From: Azorinus chamasolen
Lineage: Eukaryota; Mollusca; Bivalvia; Cardiida; Solecurtidae
Direction of reading: 5' to 3'
DNA: 64,000 bases
NCBI GenBank assembly: GCA_963576725.1
Contig: OY755241.1
Coordinates: 73,296,999 to 73,360,998, forward strand
Below, in pieces: positions 30,841 to 41,506 of this stretch. The notes under the pieces were generated by a model. The model did no database searches and was not told the DNA's origin. It worked only from the letters and a program-made list of their open reading frames with translations. The stretch's first letter is position 1. Each line of letters starts with the position of its first letter. The translations under genes were made by a program, and so were the position numbers.

Positions 30841-32845
30841 ACTGTTGTAAACCATCATAAGAGTCACCACTGAGCCAATGTGCTTTAAACTTCATTTCTT
30901 TTGAGGCAGTTCAAACATCTCACACTTGTACACTATTCTAAGAGTCACCACTGAGCCAGTGTGTTTTATGAGGTACGTTTTGATGTCAGTCAATGACCCA
31001 TAAGTATGGTATGCAAATATTCCAAAACTGAGTACCAGTAAATTTGACCAGAGAAAAACCTTGGGAATCTGAGCCAAGTTGCATTTGATTACCAAAAAAC
31101 TATTAACAGTATTAGGAAAACATTACTTTTAATCATATTTTGATTTTTTATTAAATTTGTCAGACACTTGGCTAAGAGACCACCCAAAGGTAAAATGGGT
31201 TTTCTGTTTGAAGCTGTTAGATGTTTCCCCGTGTCTAGCTGACTTCAACAGTAAGAATTTGGCCATTGAAAAAGTGGGTATGGGCTTTTTGGGATTGCAA
31301 TAAGTGTACATTTACACACTGGAGATATTTTCAAAAACTTGCTAAGAAATAACATGTTTATTTGCATCACAGACTCGGGGTCTTTTACATGAAATAATAT
31401 AAAAAAATGATAACAGTGCTACCTGAAAAAAGATTCCATGTGATATCTTTAGAGCTACATGTATCTGTTTAAAATGTCACACACACATTTATTACCGAAA
31501 GGGTCAAAATCTGATGAATAGATGCATTAAAACATCTTACAATTGAACACCATCATAAGAACTGCCATTGAGCTGATGTGTTTTGTGATCTTTTGATGTT
31601 GCGAGTCAATGACCCATATGTATGGTATGCAAATATTCCAAAATTGAGAACTTTTTCCAGAGAGAAACTTTGGGAATCTGAGCCAAGTTGTATTTGATTA
31701 CCAAAAACTATTAACAGTATTAGGAAAACATTACTTTGAATCATATTTTGATTTTTTATTAAAATTGTCAGACACTTGGCTAAGAGACCACCCAAAGGTA
31801 AAATGGGTTTTCTGTTTGAAGCTGTTAGATGTTTCCCCGTGTCTAGCTGACTTCAACAGTAAGAATTTGGCCATTGAAAAAGTGGGTATGGGCTTTTTGG
31901 GCTTGCAATAAGTGTAAATTTACACACTGGAGATATTTTCGAAAACTGGCTAAGACATAACATGTTTATTTGCATCACAGACTCAGGGTCTTTTACATGA
32001 AATAAAAGAAAAAAAACATGATAACAGTGCTACCTGAAAAAAGATGTCATGTAACATCTTTAGAGCTACATGTATCTGTTTAAAATGTCACACACACATT
32101 TATTACCACAAGGGTCAAAATCTGATGAATAGAATCATTAAAACGTCTTACAATTGAACACCATCATAAGAACTGCACTATCATAAGAATTGCAATTAAG
32201 CAAATATATTTTGTGATGTTTTGATGTTGCGCGTTAATAACCCAAAAGTATTGTATGCAAATATTCCTAAATGAATTGAGTATTTTTTTCCAGAGAGAAA
32301 CTTTGGGAATCTGAGCCAAGTTGGCATTTGGTTGCAAGAAAAACACTACTGAAAGTGCTATGAAAATATTATTTTGAATTAAATTTTGATTTCGTTTTTA
32401 AATTCGTCAGACACTTGGCTAAGAGACCACCCAAAGGTAAAAAAAAGTTTACTGTTTGAAGTTGTTAGATGTAGCTCCATGTCCATTGAAAAAGTTGGTA
32501 TGGGCTTTAGGGGCTTGCAGTATAAGTGTAAATTTACACAATGGAGATCTTTTTGAAAAATGGCTAAGAATAGACACATGTTTATTTGCATTACAGACTC
32601 TGGGTCTTTTACATGAAATAAAAAATATATGAAAAACCAACAGTGATATCTTAAATATGAGTTTAGGCAACATCTTTAGAGCTACATGTATCTCTTTAAA
32701 AATCCACACACATTTACCACCGCAGAGTCAAAATCTGATGAGAATGTTCAACAAATTGTCTCACTTGTTCAAGGTCATAAGAGTCACCATTGGACCAATG
32801 TGTTTTGTGATGTTTTGATGTTGCTAGTCAATTGGCCATAAGTAT
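30841..32845. repeat. ~620-bp tandem array, three units plus a partial fourth
   Basis: ATGCAAATATTCC marks units at 31011, 31627 and 32255 (616 and 628 bp apart). Each unit begins with an AAGAGTCACCACTGAGCCA segment related to the 86-bp array. It then contains GTCAGACACTTGGCTAAGAG, AAAAAGTGGGTATGGGCTTT and AGAGCTACATGTATCT. Units 1 and 2 are closest. A fourth start lies at 32740-32845. Confidence 0.9.
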
Positions 32846-32859
32846 GTACCATCTGCGCT

Positions 32860-33175
32860 ATCATTTGGCACACCGCCCTTGCTGTCCGCAAGCCCAAAGT
32901 CAAGTTCAAATGACTTAGAAATTTTACGTGCAGCTGGTTGTCACATTTACGTGCAGTTGGATGTCAGTTTTTCATTTTCTTATATCTCCCTCACTATAGC
33001 TGTTGGCATGGAATTGCATATACACATTGAGCACCATCCATACTAATTACTTTCATTGTGCACCCAGTCCATGCTGTCAGCAAGCCCAAGGTCAAAGTCA
33101 AATGACTTAGGAATTTTACGTGCAGCTCGGCAAGCAACACCACAGGGGCATCGCTGTGTCTTACAGACACAATTA
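32860..33175. repeat. Family T dispersed repeat
   Basis: GCAAGCCCAA(A/G)GTCAA followed by CAAATGACTTAG(A/G)AATTTT and ACGTGCAGCT occurs twice, about 190 bp apart (near 32889 and 33079). It ends GGGGCATCGCTGTGTCTTAC. A terminal fragment recurs at 37070-37135. Confidence 0.8.
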
Positions 33176-33375
33176 AACTAATCATTATATAGCTTTCAAA
33201 TGTCTCATGTGTCCTCCTCTCATTGAGGACCATTGATGTAACTAAGGTTCATCACTGTATGCAATACTTTTTGAGTTATTCCCCTTTGTTCTGATTTTCA
33301 CACTCCAGCATATTAACAGATTTTGTGTCAGCTGCGAGCAGGTGACACATGTGTTCCTCCGAACACTCTTGTTGA
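33175..33375 (-). repeat. Family M dispersed repeat (inverted)
   Basis: TCTCATTGAGGACCATTGAT and GGTGACACATGTGTTCCTCC GAACACTC match 205-380 in reverse. Confidence 0.85.
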
Positions 33376-33403
33376 AGTTCTTGTTACAACCACAAATGCA
33401 TTG

Positions 33404-33566
33404 TTAACCCTTACAGTGTGGGAAACGAGTCACTAATTAATGTCCTTTTCAAACTCTAGATCCTGCTCTGTTTTGGCATGTTATTAGCTCCTGGATAGTC
33501 AAAATAAGCTTGACTTGTTTGCAATTTGGAACAGTCCATTTAAAAAGTCAGCATTGAAAGGGTTAA
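33404..33566. mobile_element. Family K TTAA-MITE, hairpin core deleted
   Basis: TTAACCCTTACAGTGTGGGA left, TTGCAATTTGGAACAGTCCA, and GCATTGAAAGGGTTAA right. A decayed family A end (TTCATTTCATGAATATTCTT GG...AAAGGGTTAA) follows to 33625. Confidence 0.85.
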
Positions 33567-33777
33567 GAGGTACAAAGTAAATATACAAATTCATTTCATG
33601 AATATTCTTGGAGGAAAGGGTTAAGTATACATTATATATGTAATCTGTAGCAATTGGACTAGTAAATGCAACATTAATATCATATTACGAGTTTTACAAA
33701 TAGAGAATAGTGTATGATCACGGGAGGTTTTGGCTATGATAGAAACTGTAGGATAAGTTTATGGTGTTGCCTGTGAA

Positions 33778-34055
33778 GCATGGCAGACACATAGGGATCA
33801 CGTCGTAGTCGGCGTCATTGTCGTTGTTGTCAAACTTCTTTTCCAGCCTGTAGTTCCTGTTTTACGTATGCCATTGAATTGATACTTCACAAATGGAACA
33901 GGCCTGATAAGAGAAAGTGTTATGCACAATGTCCATAACTCTAACATCAGTATTTTTTGAGTTATTCCCCTTTTTAATATTTGGCCATTATTCTCGTTAT
34001 TATTTTGTTAGTACGCAAGCAGGCAACACGTGTGTTCCAAGGAACACCTTTCTAG
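33778..34055 (-). repeat. Family M/O-type repeat
   Basis: GCCATTGAATTGATACTTCA, AAGTGTTATGCACAATGTCC and CAACACGTGTGTTCCAAGGA. It combines O-like subunits with an M end. Confidence 0.7.
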
Positions 34056-34059
34056 TTCT

Positions 34060-34162
34060 ATGAGCAAGCAGAACAGACCCTGATCAAAAATTTCCTACAG
34101 GAGTTGTCTGATCTGGGTCTTCTCTGTTTGCAAAGGCATGGAAAGATGTTTCCATCAAGTTA
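34060..34162. mobile_element. Family A/B right half
   Basis: GCAGAACAGACCCTGATCAA and TGTCTGATCTGGGTCTTCTC, ending at a TTAA shared with the next element. Confidence 0.7.
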
Positions 34163-34330
34163 ACCCATTCCCTCATATTGACACCTTTTGATGTCTCTGT
34201 AAAAGTCACTCTTTGAAACCATTGTGATAAATATACCCATTCCCTCTTAGTAATTATAGACTTGATCAGTTTGAATAAATCTACCGAAAAGGAGCATATA
34301 CAAGAGAAAAGGAAAAGTTAGGTTTATGTT
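34159..34330. mobile_element. Family C chimera: left arm plus inverted right arm
   Basis: TTAACCCATTCCCTCATATT through AAACCATTGTGATAAATA, then ACCCATTCCCTCTTAGTAAT, CTACCGAAAAGGAGCAT and AGAGAAAAGGAAAA. The second half is another C end read backwards, so two C copies collided or recombined. Confidence 0.7.
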
Positions 34331-34529
34331 ATAAATAGAAAATCATATCGATATCTAAAAAAACATGGCCACCAAGTGGTAGAGCTAGATTTCTATATAT
34401 TAGCTACAATATTTGGTGAGAGGCCACTTGATGGATCTATAGTTGTTGATCGGAAGCAATGAGCCCAATATTGCCAATTTGGGTGGAACACATATCAAGC
34501 TTCATACATGAGTCGCTCTTTCGCTGTCA
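34331..34529. other. Unassigned
   Basis: GGCCACCAAGTGGTAGAGCT and GTGAGAGGCCACTTGATGGA suggest a loose inverted pair. No element is recognised. Confidence 0.35.
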
Positions 34530-34713
34530 CACATGTTTGCAAATATTGTCATCTGCCATAATTTTCATATTTCGGCTCATTCCCTAGATATTCGGATACC
34601 CAATCCCAGTGTCATTTTTGGATTCTGATGAAGTACTGAGTTACTCAGCGTCTCACCAGGATTTAAACTTTGCAATTGTACTGTAATCCGATTCACCACT
34701 GGCAGCGAGTTAA
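34530..34713. mobile_element. Family H TTAA-MITE, degenerate
   Basis: TTGCAAATATTGTCATCTGC, GAGTTACTCAGCGTCTCACC, then GGCAGCGAGTTAA. Confidence 0.6.
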
Positions 34714-34831
34714 AAGTGTTTAATGAGTCGGGAGAGGCATTAGAAAGCATGCAACATTTTGAGTCTTTTCCTTTATGTCAGCACTCTGAACAAATGTATT
34801 TCACTACTTGAATCAGAATGCCTTTTTTACA

Positions 34832-35015
34832 TTAAAACCTTTATTTACAGCACAACTCAACTACTAATATTTGGTTTTTCAGACAGGTGGTAACATAACA
34901 TGTTTCCTATTTAAAGACGACTTTGGGCAGCTTGGCAGACAGAGTAGACCCAGACCAGAACAGCTCCTGTAGGGGCTGTCTGGTCAGGGTCTGATCTGTT
35001 TGCTTATGGAATAAC
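34832..35015. mobile_element. D fragment followed by an A/B hairpin
   Basis: TTTTTCAGACAGGTGGTAAC (D left arm) to about 34900, then GAGTAGACCCAGACCAGAAC / GGGGCTGTCTGGTCAGGGTC hairpin to 35015. Confidence 0.6.
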
Positions 35016-35222
35016 ATAAAATTGATTGTGAAGTTTGTTTCCTAGTTAATGCTTAAATGTGAAAATTCTTTTCATGCATATTCACGTAGTAATAAATTTT
35101 TGAATGGATATTCTTGTAAAAAAAAGGGTAAATGCAAAAAGCTCCAATTATTAACTGTTCATTGTTGCATATCTGCATTTGGCAAACACCTGCTCATATT
35201 TTTAGGCTGTCAATGTTATTCA

Positions 35223-35430
35223 TTAACTCTTTCACTGCCATTGTTTCATCTGTCATTTCATATACAGTTTGGATCCAGATAAGACGCCACGTAACTCGGC
35301 ATCTATTGGGAATCCAAACTGCTTGTTATTGTTACTATTTTATGAAACAAAAATAAAGAACAAATGAAAACTGAAATTTGTAGCAGACAACAAAGTTTGC
35401 AGACGACAAAACTTGATAGTGAAAGAGTTC
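35223..35430. mobile_element. Family H TTAA-MITE (reverse)
   Basis: TTAACTCTTTCACTGCCATT / GATAGTGAAAGAGTT ends, CAGTTTGGATCCAGATAAGA core and GCAGACGACAAAACTT inner arm. Confidence 0.8.
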
Positions 35431-35440
35431 ACTATGTTTG

Positions 35441-35660
35441 ATTGCATTACTCGGCGTCTCATCAAGACTCAAAACTGTTTGCCTCCAAGCTGGATTGCGG
35501 TAGGTTGGTGCTTCTACCTGGACGTTCTGTGCATGAAACTATGCAATTTGTTCCATGCACAGAAGAACCTCTGTGGTCTCCCTCCACCTGTAATTAGCTG
35601 GATGTCGTGATATGACTGAAATACTTTAAAACGGTGTAATTAAAGCCCGATAAAACCTAA
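35441..35660 (+). repeat. H fragment then a SINE-tail-like segment
   Basis: ACTCGGCGTCTCATCAAGAC is H. From about 35505, GGTTGGTGCTTCTACCTGGA to GCTGGATGTCGTGATATGAC TGAAATACTTTAAAACGGTG resembles the 3' tail of mollusc tRNA-derived SINEs (recalled pattern). No tRNA-like head with A and B boxes is visible, so it is truncated. Confidence 0.4.
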
Positions 35661-35790
35661 CCAAACTGTTTGCCACTTTGACAATGTTTTGAAAAGAAAT
35701 TCAAGAAATACACAACTTTTAGAATTGAAGCAGACAACAATGTATACTTGCTCAGGGTGCAGAAGATTAATTATCAAAATACATGTACAA

Positions 35791-35985
35791 TTAACCCTTA
35801 CAGTGTGGGATACCAGTTTCTAATGTCCTTTGCAAACAGCGTATACCCAGATGAGAGGGTTCCTAGAGGAGCTTTCTCATCAAGGTCTGCACTGTTTGTC
35901 ATGTTACTTTTCTTCAGAAAAACTTGACCTGTTTGAATTTTTGTTTGGAATAGTCCATTTGAAACTAAAGCGTTGTAAGGGTTAA
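35791..35985. mobile_element. Family K TTAA-MITE (complete, 195 bp)
   Basis: TTAACCCTTACAGTGTGGGA / AAGCGTTGTAAGGGTTAA. Core ACCCAGATGAGAGGGTTCCT with complement. Confidence 0.9.
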
Positions 35986-36119
35986 TTTTGATAGTTTTAC
36001 GTGTGTTCAGCAAGAGTGTTAGTGTCACACAACTTTCACGTTTGAGGTCTTTTATGTTTACACTGCTTGCATATGTTTGCCCATAGCATGCTTAAGATAA
36101 ATGATAAATAGCTTGAGTT

Positions 36120-36323
36120 GACAAAATTCATGGACAAAATAGTTATAATGAAATATGGAAGGTAGAACATTGTAGCCATTTTAGAAAGTAAAGAAACAAA
36201 TCTTTAAAATTCCATTAGCAATCAGAGCAGACCCTGATCAGACGGGCTCCTACAGTAGCTATCTGATCTGTGTCTACTGTTTGCAAATGTATAAAAACAG
36301 GTTTATATGAAGGAAAGGATTAA
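36120..36323. mobile_element. Family B TTAA-MITE, left end truncated
   Basis: CATGGACAAAATAGTTATAA, ATTAGCAATCAGAGCAGACC, GAAGGAAAGGATTAA. The last TTAA is shared with the next element. Confidence 0.85.
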
Positions 36324-36640
36324 CCCTTTTTTCCATGAATATTCATGTAAGAAATAATGACACCATGAATATTAATTAGATTATTTTTTATACTGGCTAA
36401 TAAACACAAGAGTTTGACTGTGGCATGTTCTGTAGATTCATATGTATGATTCCATTAGCAAACCCTGATCAGTTGGCTCCTACAGGAGCTGTCAGATCAG
36501 GGTCTGCTCTGCTTACTTATGTTATAATATAGATATAATTTTACAGTTTCTACTAAGACAAAATTATGCCCGTGTCCACAGGTGTTAATATAAAAGAAAA
36601 TAATCTATTTGATATTCATGACACCATAATTTCTAACTAA
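36320..36640. mobile_element. Family A TTAA-MITE, symmetrical dimer-like copy
   Basis: TTAACCCTTTTTTCCATGAA left arm, hairpin GGCTCCTACAGGAGCTGTC, then a reversed A right arm (ATATTCATGACACCATAATT TCTAAC). Both halves carry the long arm, unlike most copies. The right terminus is lost. Confidence 0.75.
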
Positions 36641-36657
36641 AGCGGCTTGTACCACTG

Positions 36658-36876
36658 TCAACCCTTCTCATACTAAATATTCAAAGGTGAATCCATCCAT
36701 TATGAATATTCATTATTATTATTATGAATCTTTCTAATGTTGGATCAGTTGTAGCTACTGCATGATGATGGCAAATAGTACAGAGCCATATGAGAGTTCC
36801 TCTAGGAGTTGTCTCATATGAGTCTACACAATTGGCAAATGCAGATATGTACACTAATAGCATGGGAAGTGTTAAA
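36658..36876. mobile_element. Family K-like TTAA-MITE variant
   Basis: TCAACCCTTCTCATACTAAA / TAATAGCATGGGAAGTGTTA plus A. Hairpin CATATGAGAGTTCCTCTAGG AGTTGTCTCATATG. Includes an (ATT)n run near 36711. Confidence 0.7.
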
Positions 36877-36964
36877 GTGAATTTGCTTTTATGTTTTGTT
36901 AAGGTTAGCCGTGTTTTGTGTCTAGATAAATCAGTTGTTTTAGCATTCATGTAGTCAGTTTTCC

Positions 36965-37135
36965 TCTACAACGAGTACTTCATTAACAGACATTGATGTA
37001 CTCTAAAAGAGCTGTTGCTTAATTCTGAATGAAAATAATGCAGAATACACCATTGGGAGCTTTCCATAACGTTACGTGCAGCTAGACAAACACCACCACG
37101 GGGGCATCGCTGTGTCTTACAGTCAAAATTTTCTA
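36965..37135. mobile_element. F fragment joined to a family T end
   Basis: GAGCTGTTGCTTAATTCTGA and AATGCAGAATACACC (F), then GTTACGTGCAGCTAGACAAA and GGGGCATCGCTGTGTCTTAC (T) from about 37070. Confidence 0.6.
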
Positions 37136-37319
37136 GTTTACTGAAGCTGTGAAAGACTAACCTAAAAGCTGCTGAATAAGTCCTTCCTTTCTGATTATTT
37201 AGGCAAAAAATATTGTATAAAAATTAAAGGAAATGGTCTTTGACAAATAGTGCAGATCCTGATAAGAAGGCTCTCCAGTCCAGTCCAGGGATCCTCTTAT
37301 CTCTATGCACTCTAGCGGC

Positions 37320-37502
37320 GAAACTGTGATTACCTACGCAAACAGTTTGGATTCAAATGAGACGCCGCATAATGCGGCGTCTCATCAGGATCCAAACTGT
37401 TTGTCATCTAGACCATATTTTTGCAAAAAACAAAATGAGTTTATTTTAAGAATTGAAGCAGACAATTGTTGCAGACGAAAAAATACTTAGTGTGCAAAGA
37501 GT
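37320..37502. mobile_element. Family H TTAA-MITE (left outer arm missing)
   Basis: Perfect hairpin CAAATGAGACGCCGCATAAT GCGGCGTCTCATC within AACAGTTTGGATTC arms, then GAAGCAGACAATTG and TTAGTGTGCAAAGAGTTA. Confidence 0.8.
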
Positions 37503-37890
37503 TATCTAGATGTACACTGTTTGCAAATGTCTTATTGTTCAGGCATTGACATACTCAAGTCACTTTTGAAATGACATTGGACAGAAAATCATCTTGAACT
37601 GTGTAGCATACCAGTTTATTATATATTATATAGGTTTTAAAAGTCCTCATGAGTTTCTGCGGGATTAGTTTTTATTGAAATGTGTGATAGAAATTTCCAA
37701 CTAGTATTTGATTTGATTTAATTTAATTACTGCATTGTAATATATTTTCCCCGGCGGTCGCACATATTTTTGATTGAAATTCAAAATGGCCATGCTTCAA
37801 TTTACTGCAGACAACACTCAATATTTACACACAACTGCAGGTCATTTCCATGTCACTATGTGTTCCAACTACCTTGTGCACTCTTAGAAA
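37503..37890. other. No recognised feature
   Basis: AT-rich, with TTTGATTTGATTTAATTTAA near 37710. A plus-strand open frame starts at 37770 and enters the H MITE. Confidence 0.4.
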
Positions 37891-38107
37891 TTAACTCTTT
37901 CAATGCCCGAGATTGCCGTCTGCTAGACATATTTTCGTCTGCTTCAAGTTTTAGAATGGACGTTTGTTCAATGTCTTTATAAAAATATAAACAGTGTGTC
38001 AAACAGTTTGGATCCTGATGAGAGACCGAGTTACTCACATTCTCATCTGGATCCAAACTGCTTTGCATATGATATTACAGAGCCGTTCATGACACTGAAG
38101 GGGTTAA
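37891..38107. mobile_element. Family H TTAA-MITE (reverse, complete)
   Basis: TTAACTCTTTCAATGCCCGA / GACACTGAAGGGGTTAA. Core CAGTTTGGATCCTGATGAGA with complement. Confidence 0.85.
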
Positions 38108-38255
38108 TGTCTGCGAATATTGTCGTCTGCTTAATTTTTCCTTCCATATTTATTCAAAAATAAAATGTCAGTGAAAACCAGTTTTGACCCTGATGAGGTG
38201 CTAAGTTACTCGGCGTCTCATCTGGATCCAGAATTGTTTGCAAAGAGTTATAAAT
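38108..38255. mobile_element. Family H fragment abutting the previous copy
   Basis: GCGAATATTGTCGTCTGCTT, CGGCGTCTCATCTGGATCCA, TTGTTTGCAAAGAGTTA. It starts directly after the neighbour's TTAA. Confidence 0.7.
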
Positions 38256-38576
38256 GCTATGAACCAAAACAAGAGCAGCTGGAACAAAACTCATACCTGT
38301 TAAGAGGAATAGATGCTTATATTTCAGAAGTCAGTTGATTGTCTTTGGTCAGAACTTTGTATGTCCGTGCATAATCAAAACTAGTAAATAATACCCTTCT
38401 CTGTTTTTATCTCCTACCCTGTTTAAACATGCTTTACGCAGCCATTTTACGTAAAACCTCGCTTGTAACCACATTTGTAGGTTAATGATGGAATTGATTG
38501 AAATACATGTAGATTTGGTAGATATAGCTGTGACACAATGGCACATGCCTAAACCAGTCTGCCCTATTTATCATGT
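38256..38576. other. No recognised feature
   Basis: No repeats shared with the rest of the window and no convincing exon. A minus-strand frame of 65 codons (38349-38546) lacks motifs. Confidence 0.4.
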
Positions 38577-38950
38577 ACAGTTGAGCCTAACTTAACCCAT
38601 TCCTTCATTTTGACGCCTTTGTAAAAATCACGTTTTAAAACCATTGTGGTAGAGCATTTGCCCCGTAGGAGCAATTGCTCTATTTATCACAGTGGTTTCA
38701 AAGCTACAAAATTCTAAAGGTTTCCTTTTCTCTAGTAACTGCTCCTTTTCGGTAGATTTATTCAAAGAAATTGGATCTAATAATAGCCTATGGGGTAATG
38801 GGTTAAGCCACCATGGATTTAGTGTTACAAAGCAGATGGTTGATTAATGCAGGGCAATAACAATGCAGAAAGCTCCAATAGGAGCTTTCTGCATTTCTTT
38901 TGACTTGCATTAAGCTACCACCTGTCAGACCCATATTTAGACATTGTAAT
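38577..38950. mobile_element. Family F TA-MITE with nested family C
   Basis: Left end TACAGTTGAGCCTAACTTAA is split at its TTAA by the C element at 38592-38806. F resumes as GCCACCATGGATTTAGTG, then AGAAAGCTCCAATAGGAGCT and CATTAAGCTACCACCTGTCA. The outer right end is replaced by A/F fragments up to 39055. Confidence 0.85.
38592..38806. mobile_element. Family C TTAA-MITE (complete, 215 bp)
   Basis: TTAACCCATTCCTTCATTTT / GCCTATGGGGTAATGGGTTA plus A. Hairpin GAGCATTTGCCCCGTAGGAG CAATTGCTC. Confidence 0.9.
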
Positions 38951-39056
38951 GATCTACAGGAGCTGTTTGACCTGGGTTCACTCAGGAGCATTAGATGAAG
39001 GAAATGGGTTAATGGGACCACTTAATAAATGATCATGGGCATCTTTAAAGCAAGTA

Positions 39057-39264
39057 TATTGCTCTCATATCGATGCCTCTGTAAAAATCACTTTTTGAAA
39101 CCATTGTTAGGGTAAATAGAGCATTTGCTCCACTGGAGCAATTTATCCCAATGGTTTTAGACCTAAACAATTCAAAAAGTTAACTTTTCTCTAGTTAATG
39201 CTCCTTTTTGGTAGGCGTATTTAAAGAGTTTGGTCTAAAAATAGCCTATGAGGTAATGGATTAA
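39057..39264. mobile_element. Family C TTAA-MITE, left end truncated
   Basis: GCTCTCATATCGATGCCTCT, GAGCATTTGCTCCACTGGAG, GAGGTAATGGATTAA. An F/D core fragment follows (39265-39342). Confidence 0.8.
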
Positions 39265-39342
39265 TGCAGAATGAAAGTAACTTTCGGACAGGAATGTCAG
39301 CTTTCTGTATAATTGTCATCCTGCATTAATCTACATCCTGCC

Positions 39343-39602
39343 TTAACCCGTAATGCGTGGGACACGAGTCACTAACGTCATTTGCAAACAGTGGAGACCC
39401 AGATAAGAGAGCCCCTAGAGGAGCCCTCTCATCAGGGTCTGCACTGTTTGTCATAATACACTTTTCTTCAGAAACAATCATAAATATTCACTGTAAGCTT
39501 GACCTGTTTGAAGTTTGGAATAGTTCAGCTGATAGTCACTGTAAGCTTGACCTGTTTGAAGTTTGGAATAGTCCATCTGAAAAGTCAGCGTTGTAAGGGT
39601 TA
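39343..39602. mobile_element. Family K TTAA-MITE with 47-bp internal duplication
   Basis: TTAACCCGTAATGCGTGGGA / AGCGTTGTAAGGGTTAG. The segment CACTGTAAGCTTGACCTGTT occurs at about 39490 and again 47 bp later. Core AGAGAGCCCCTAGAGGAGCC CTCTC. Confidence 0.9.
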
Positions 39603-39674
39603 GTAGTCTACTTCAGACTTATTTTGAGTTGCTGCTGTTGTAGAGAGCTTTTAAGTAACAATGAAGCCCGTGGA

Positions 39675-39745
39675 AACAGTTTGGAGCTAGATGAAACACG
39701 GAATAATTTGTGTGTGTCATCAGGATCCAACCTCTTTGCTGCTGG
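39675..39745. mobile_element. Family H remnant
   Basis: GGAAACAGTTTGGAGCTAGA and CATCAGGATCCAACCTCTTT GC. Confidence 0.5.
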
Positions 39746-39854
39746 GATTTCTTTTGGAAGAAAGGGGAAGTAAATGAAACATGAACATTGTAGAAGTCTT
39801 GAAGATGACGTAGTTCATTGCAACAAAAGTGTTAAAGTAGAGATATGCTAGAGA

Positions 39855-40040
39855 ACAGAGGTCCAGAAAAGATGTGTCAATTAAAATAGGAATTACCTCT
39901 TTATTTGTCCACCAAACCCTATGTAGAGGTCACTCTTTAGAATCGTCGCAGAGAGATTCTAAAGAGTGGTCACAAAATTGGGATTGGTGGAGAAATGACA
40001 ATATTAGTATAGGAGTATGCCCCTGTTGCTCTGTAGAGAT
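39855..40040. mobile_element. Family I MITE
   Basis: GAGGTCCAGAAAAGATGTGT, CCACCAAACCCTATGTAGAG, CACTCTTTAGAATCGTC and GATTCTAAAGAGTGGTCACA arms. Confidence 0.8.
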
Positions 40041-40279
40041 TATACATGTACATGTATTTGAAAATAATAATTAACTTGAATAATAAAAGAAACGAAATCA
40101 CACTAGCATGTTTGTGTTTGTTAGCATCCCCGCCCCTTCTCCCCCGTTTGTATTTTCACAGTATCAAATTTTACTGCCATTTTCTATTTCAAAAGTTATA
40201 TTTGAATATCAGTTCAAACCTCTTCAGAGATTTAGAGATATCATTTGTCTTATCCTGATCCAGATTGTGTTCCCTTTGT

Positions 40280-40440
40280 TTTAATGAAATCATGAATATT
40301 TATTAGCTGCATGTATACAGTGGTAAATGAACATTTGGCCTCGGCAGAAACTGTAGAACCAGAGCTATACAATCCTTTCAGGAGCTGTCTGATCTGGATC
40401 TACTCTTGTTTTAACAGGCATTTAAAAGTGCTATCATTAC
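40280..40440. mobile_element. Family A fragment
   Basis: AATCATGAATATTTATTAGC, GGCCTCGGCAGAAACTGTAG and AGGAGCTGTCTGATCTGGAT. Confidence 0.65.
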
Positions 40441-40481
40441 TAGATATCTGAATGTGTAATTCGAAATGCCACATCTTTTAT

Positions 40482-41180
40482 TATACCCCACAAGGAAAGT
40501 TTTGAGGGGGTATGCAGTAAAACCCCTCTAAACTGAATTAAATTTATAAATATCGGTCTTTGAGACGGGTTGAAGCTTAATGCAGGACGAGTCATGCAGA
40601 AAGCTGCATGACTTTCACCCTGCATGAAGCAGCCACCTGCCTAAAAGTGTCTAAATTCTCTTCTAAAGTTTAGGTGTTAAGGGGTAGTGGTGTCGAAAAC
40701 TGCTGCTTCAATTCGAAACGGAAAGTTATTGAACTGATATTTAATATACATAATCAGACATAGTAGATTGCAAGATGCAAGTTTCAATTGTTTAGTGTCA
40801 GGCATTGCAGAATTGCCCCCCCCCCCCTTGACAAATTGACATGAAACATGGGTAGTTGGTGTCTCAAAATCCTCCTTAAAATTTGAAAGTTATTTAATTA
40901 ATACTTGCCATAGGTAATAAATACGAATAGTAGATATGCAGGACGTAATTTTGTGTTTATCGCCAGAAATTGCATAATTTATCCTCTCCTTAATCTTAAT
41001 GATTCAATTAAATTCATATTTGGCATACATAATAACAATGAAGTAGTAGATGTGCAAAACGCATTTTCATGTGTTTAGCGGCATGTATTGTAGAATTACC
41101 CCCCTTGAACTTTGATTAGTTTTGTCATTTGGGCCTGTAACATGGGTAGTTGATGTTGCATCCCCCCCCCCCCCTTCAGT
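40482..41180 (+). repeat. Family U repeat with nested family D
   Basis: Starts TATACCCCACAAGGAAAGTT TTGAGGGGGTAT. A D MITE (40513-40680) follows at once. Then three ~150-bp subunits contain GAAAGTTATT(G/T)AA, CATGGGTAGTTG(G/A)TGT and a poly-C run (40816, 41162). D probably inserted near the U start. Confidence 0.65.
40513..40680. mobile_element. Family D TA-MITE, nested
   Basis: GCAGTAAAACCCCTCTAAAC left, GCATGACTTTCACCCTGCAT arm, AAAGTTTAGGTGTTAAGGGG right. Confidence 0.75.
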
Positions 41181-41236
41181 TTTACTGTACCAGATGTCAA
41201 TGAAAAGTTACACACATGACTTCTATGATGTTTATC

Positions 41237-41506
41237 CATTTACTCCATGAATATTATGTAAGACATAACCACATCATGAATATTAACACATGTACATGAC
41301 ATTTGTGTCAAAACAGAAACTAGAATCAGATCTATATTATCCCATAAGCAAACGGAGCAGACATCATAGCAAAGACATACATACATGTATATGTCTCTGT
41401 ATTAGTATATGTCACTGACCCAATTAGACGGCATCTAAGCCGTGCTATCTGGGTCTACTTTGTTTGAAAAGGCATAGAAAGGCGTATTTATGGAGTAAAG
41501 GGTTAA
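41237..41506. mobile_element. Family A TTAA-MITE with ~60-bp insertion in the hairpin
   Basis: ATTTACTCCATGAATATTAT left. The core is split by ACATACATACATGTATATGT. GACGGCATCTAAGCCGTG and TTATGGAGTAAAGGGTTAA follow. Last TTAA shared with the next copy. Confidence 0.8.

Noticed and set aside
32994..33233. 79-codon minus-strand frame
   Set aside because: Spans the T and M dispersed repeats, and the same sequence elsewhere is interrupted.
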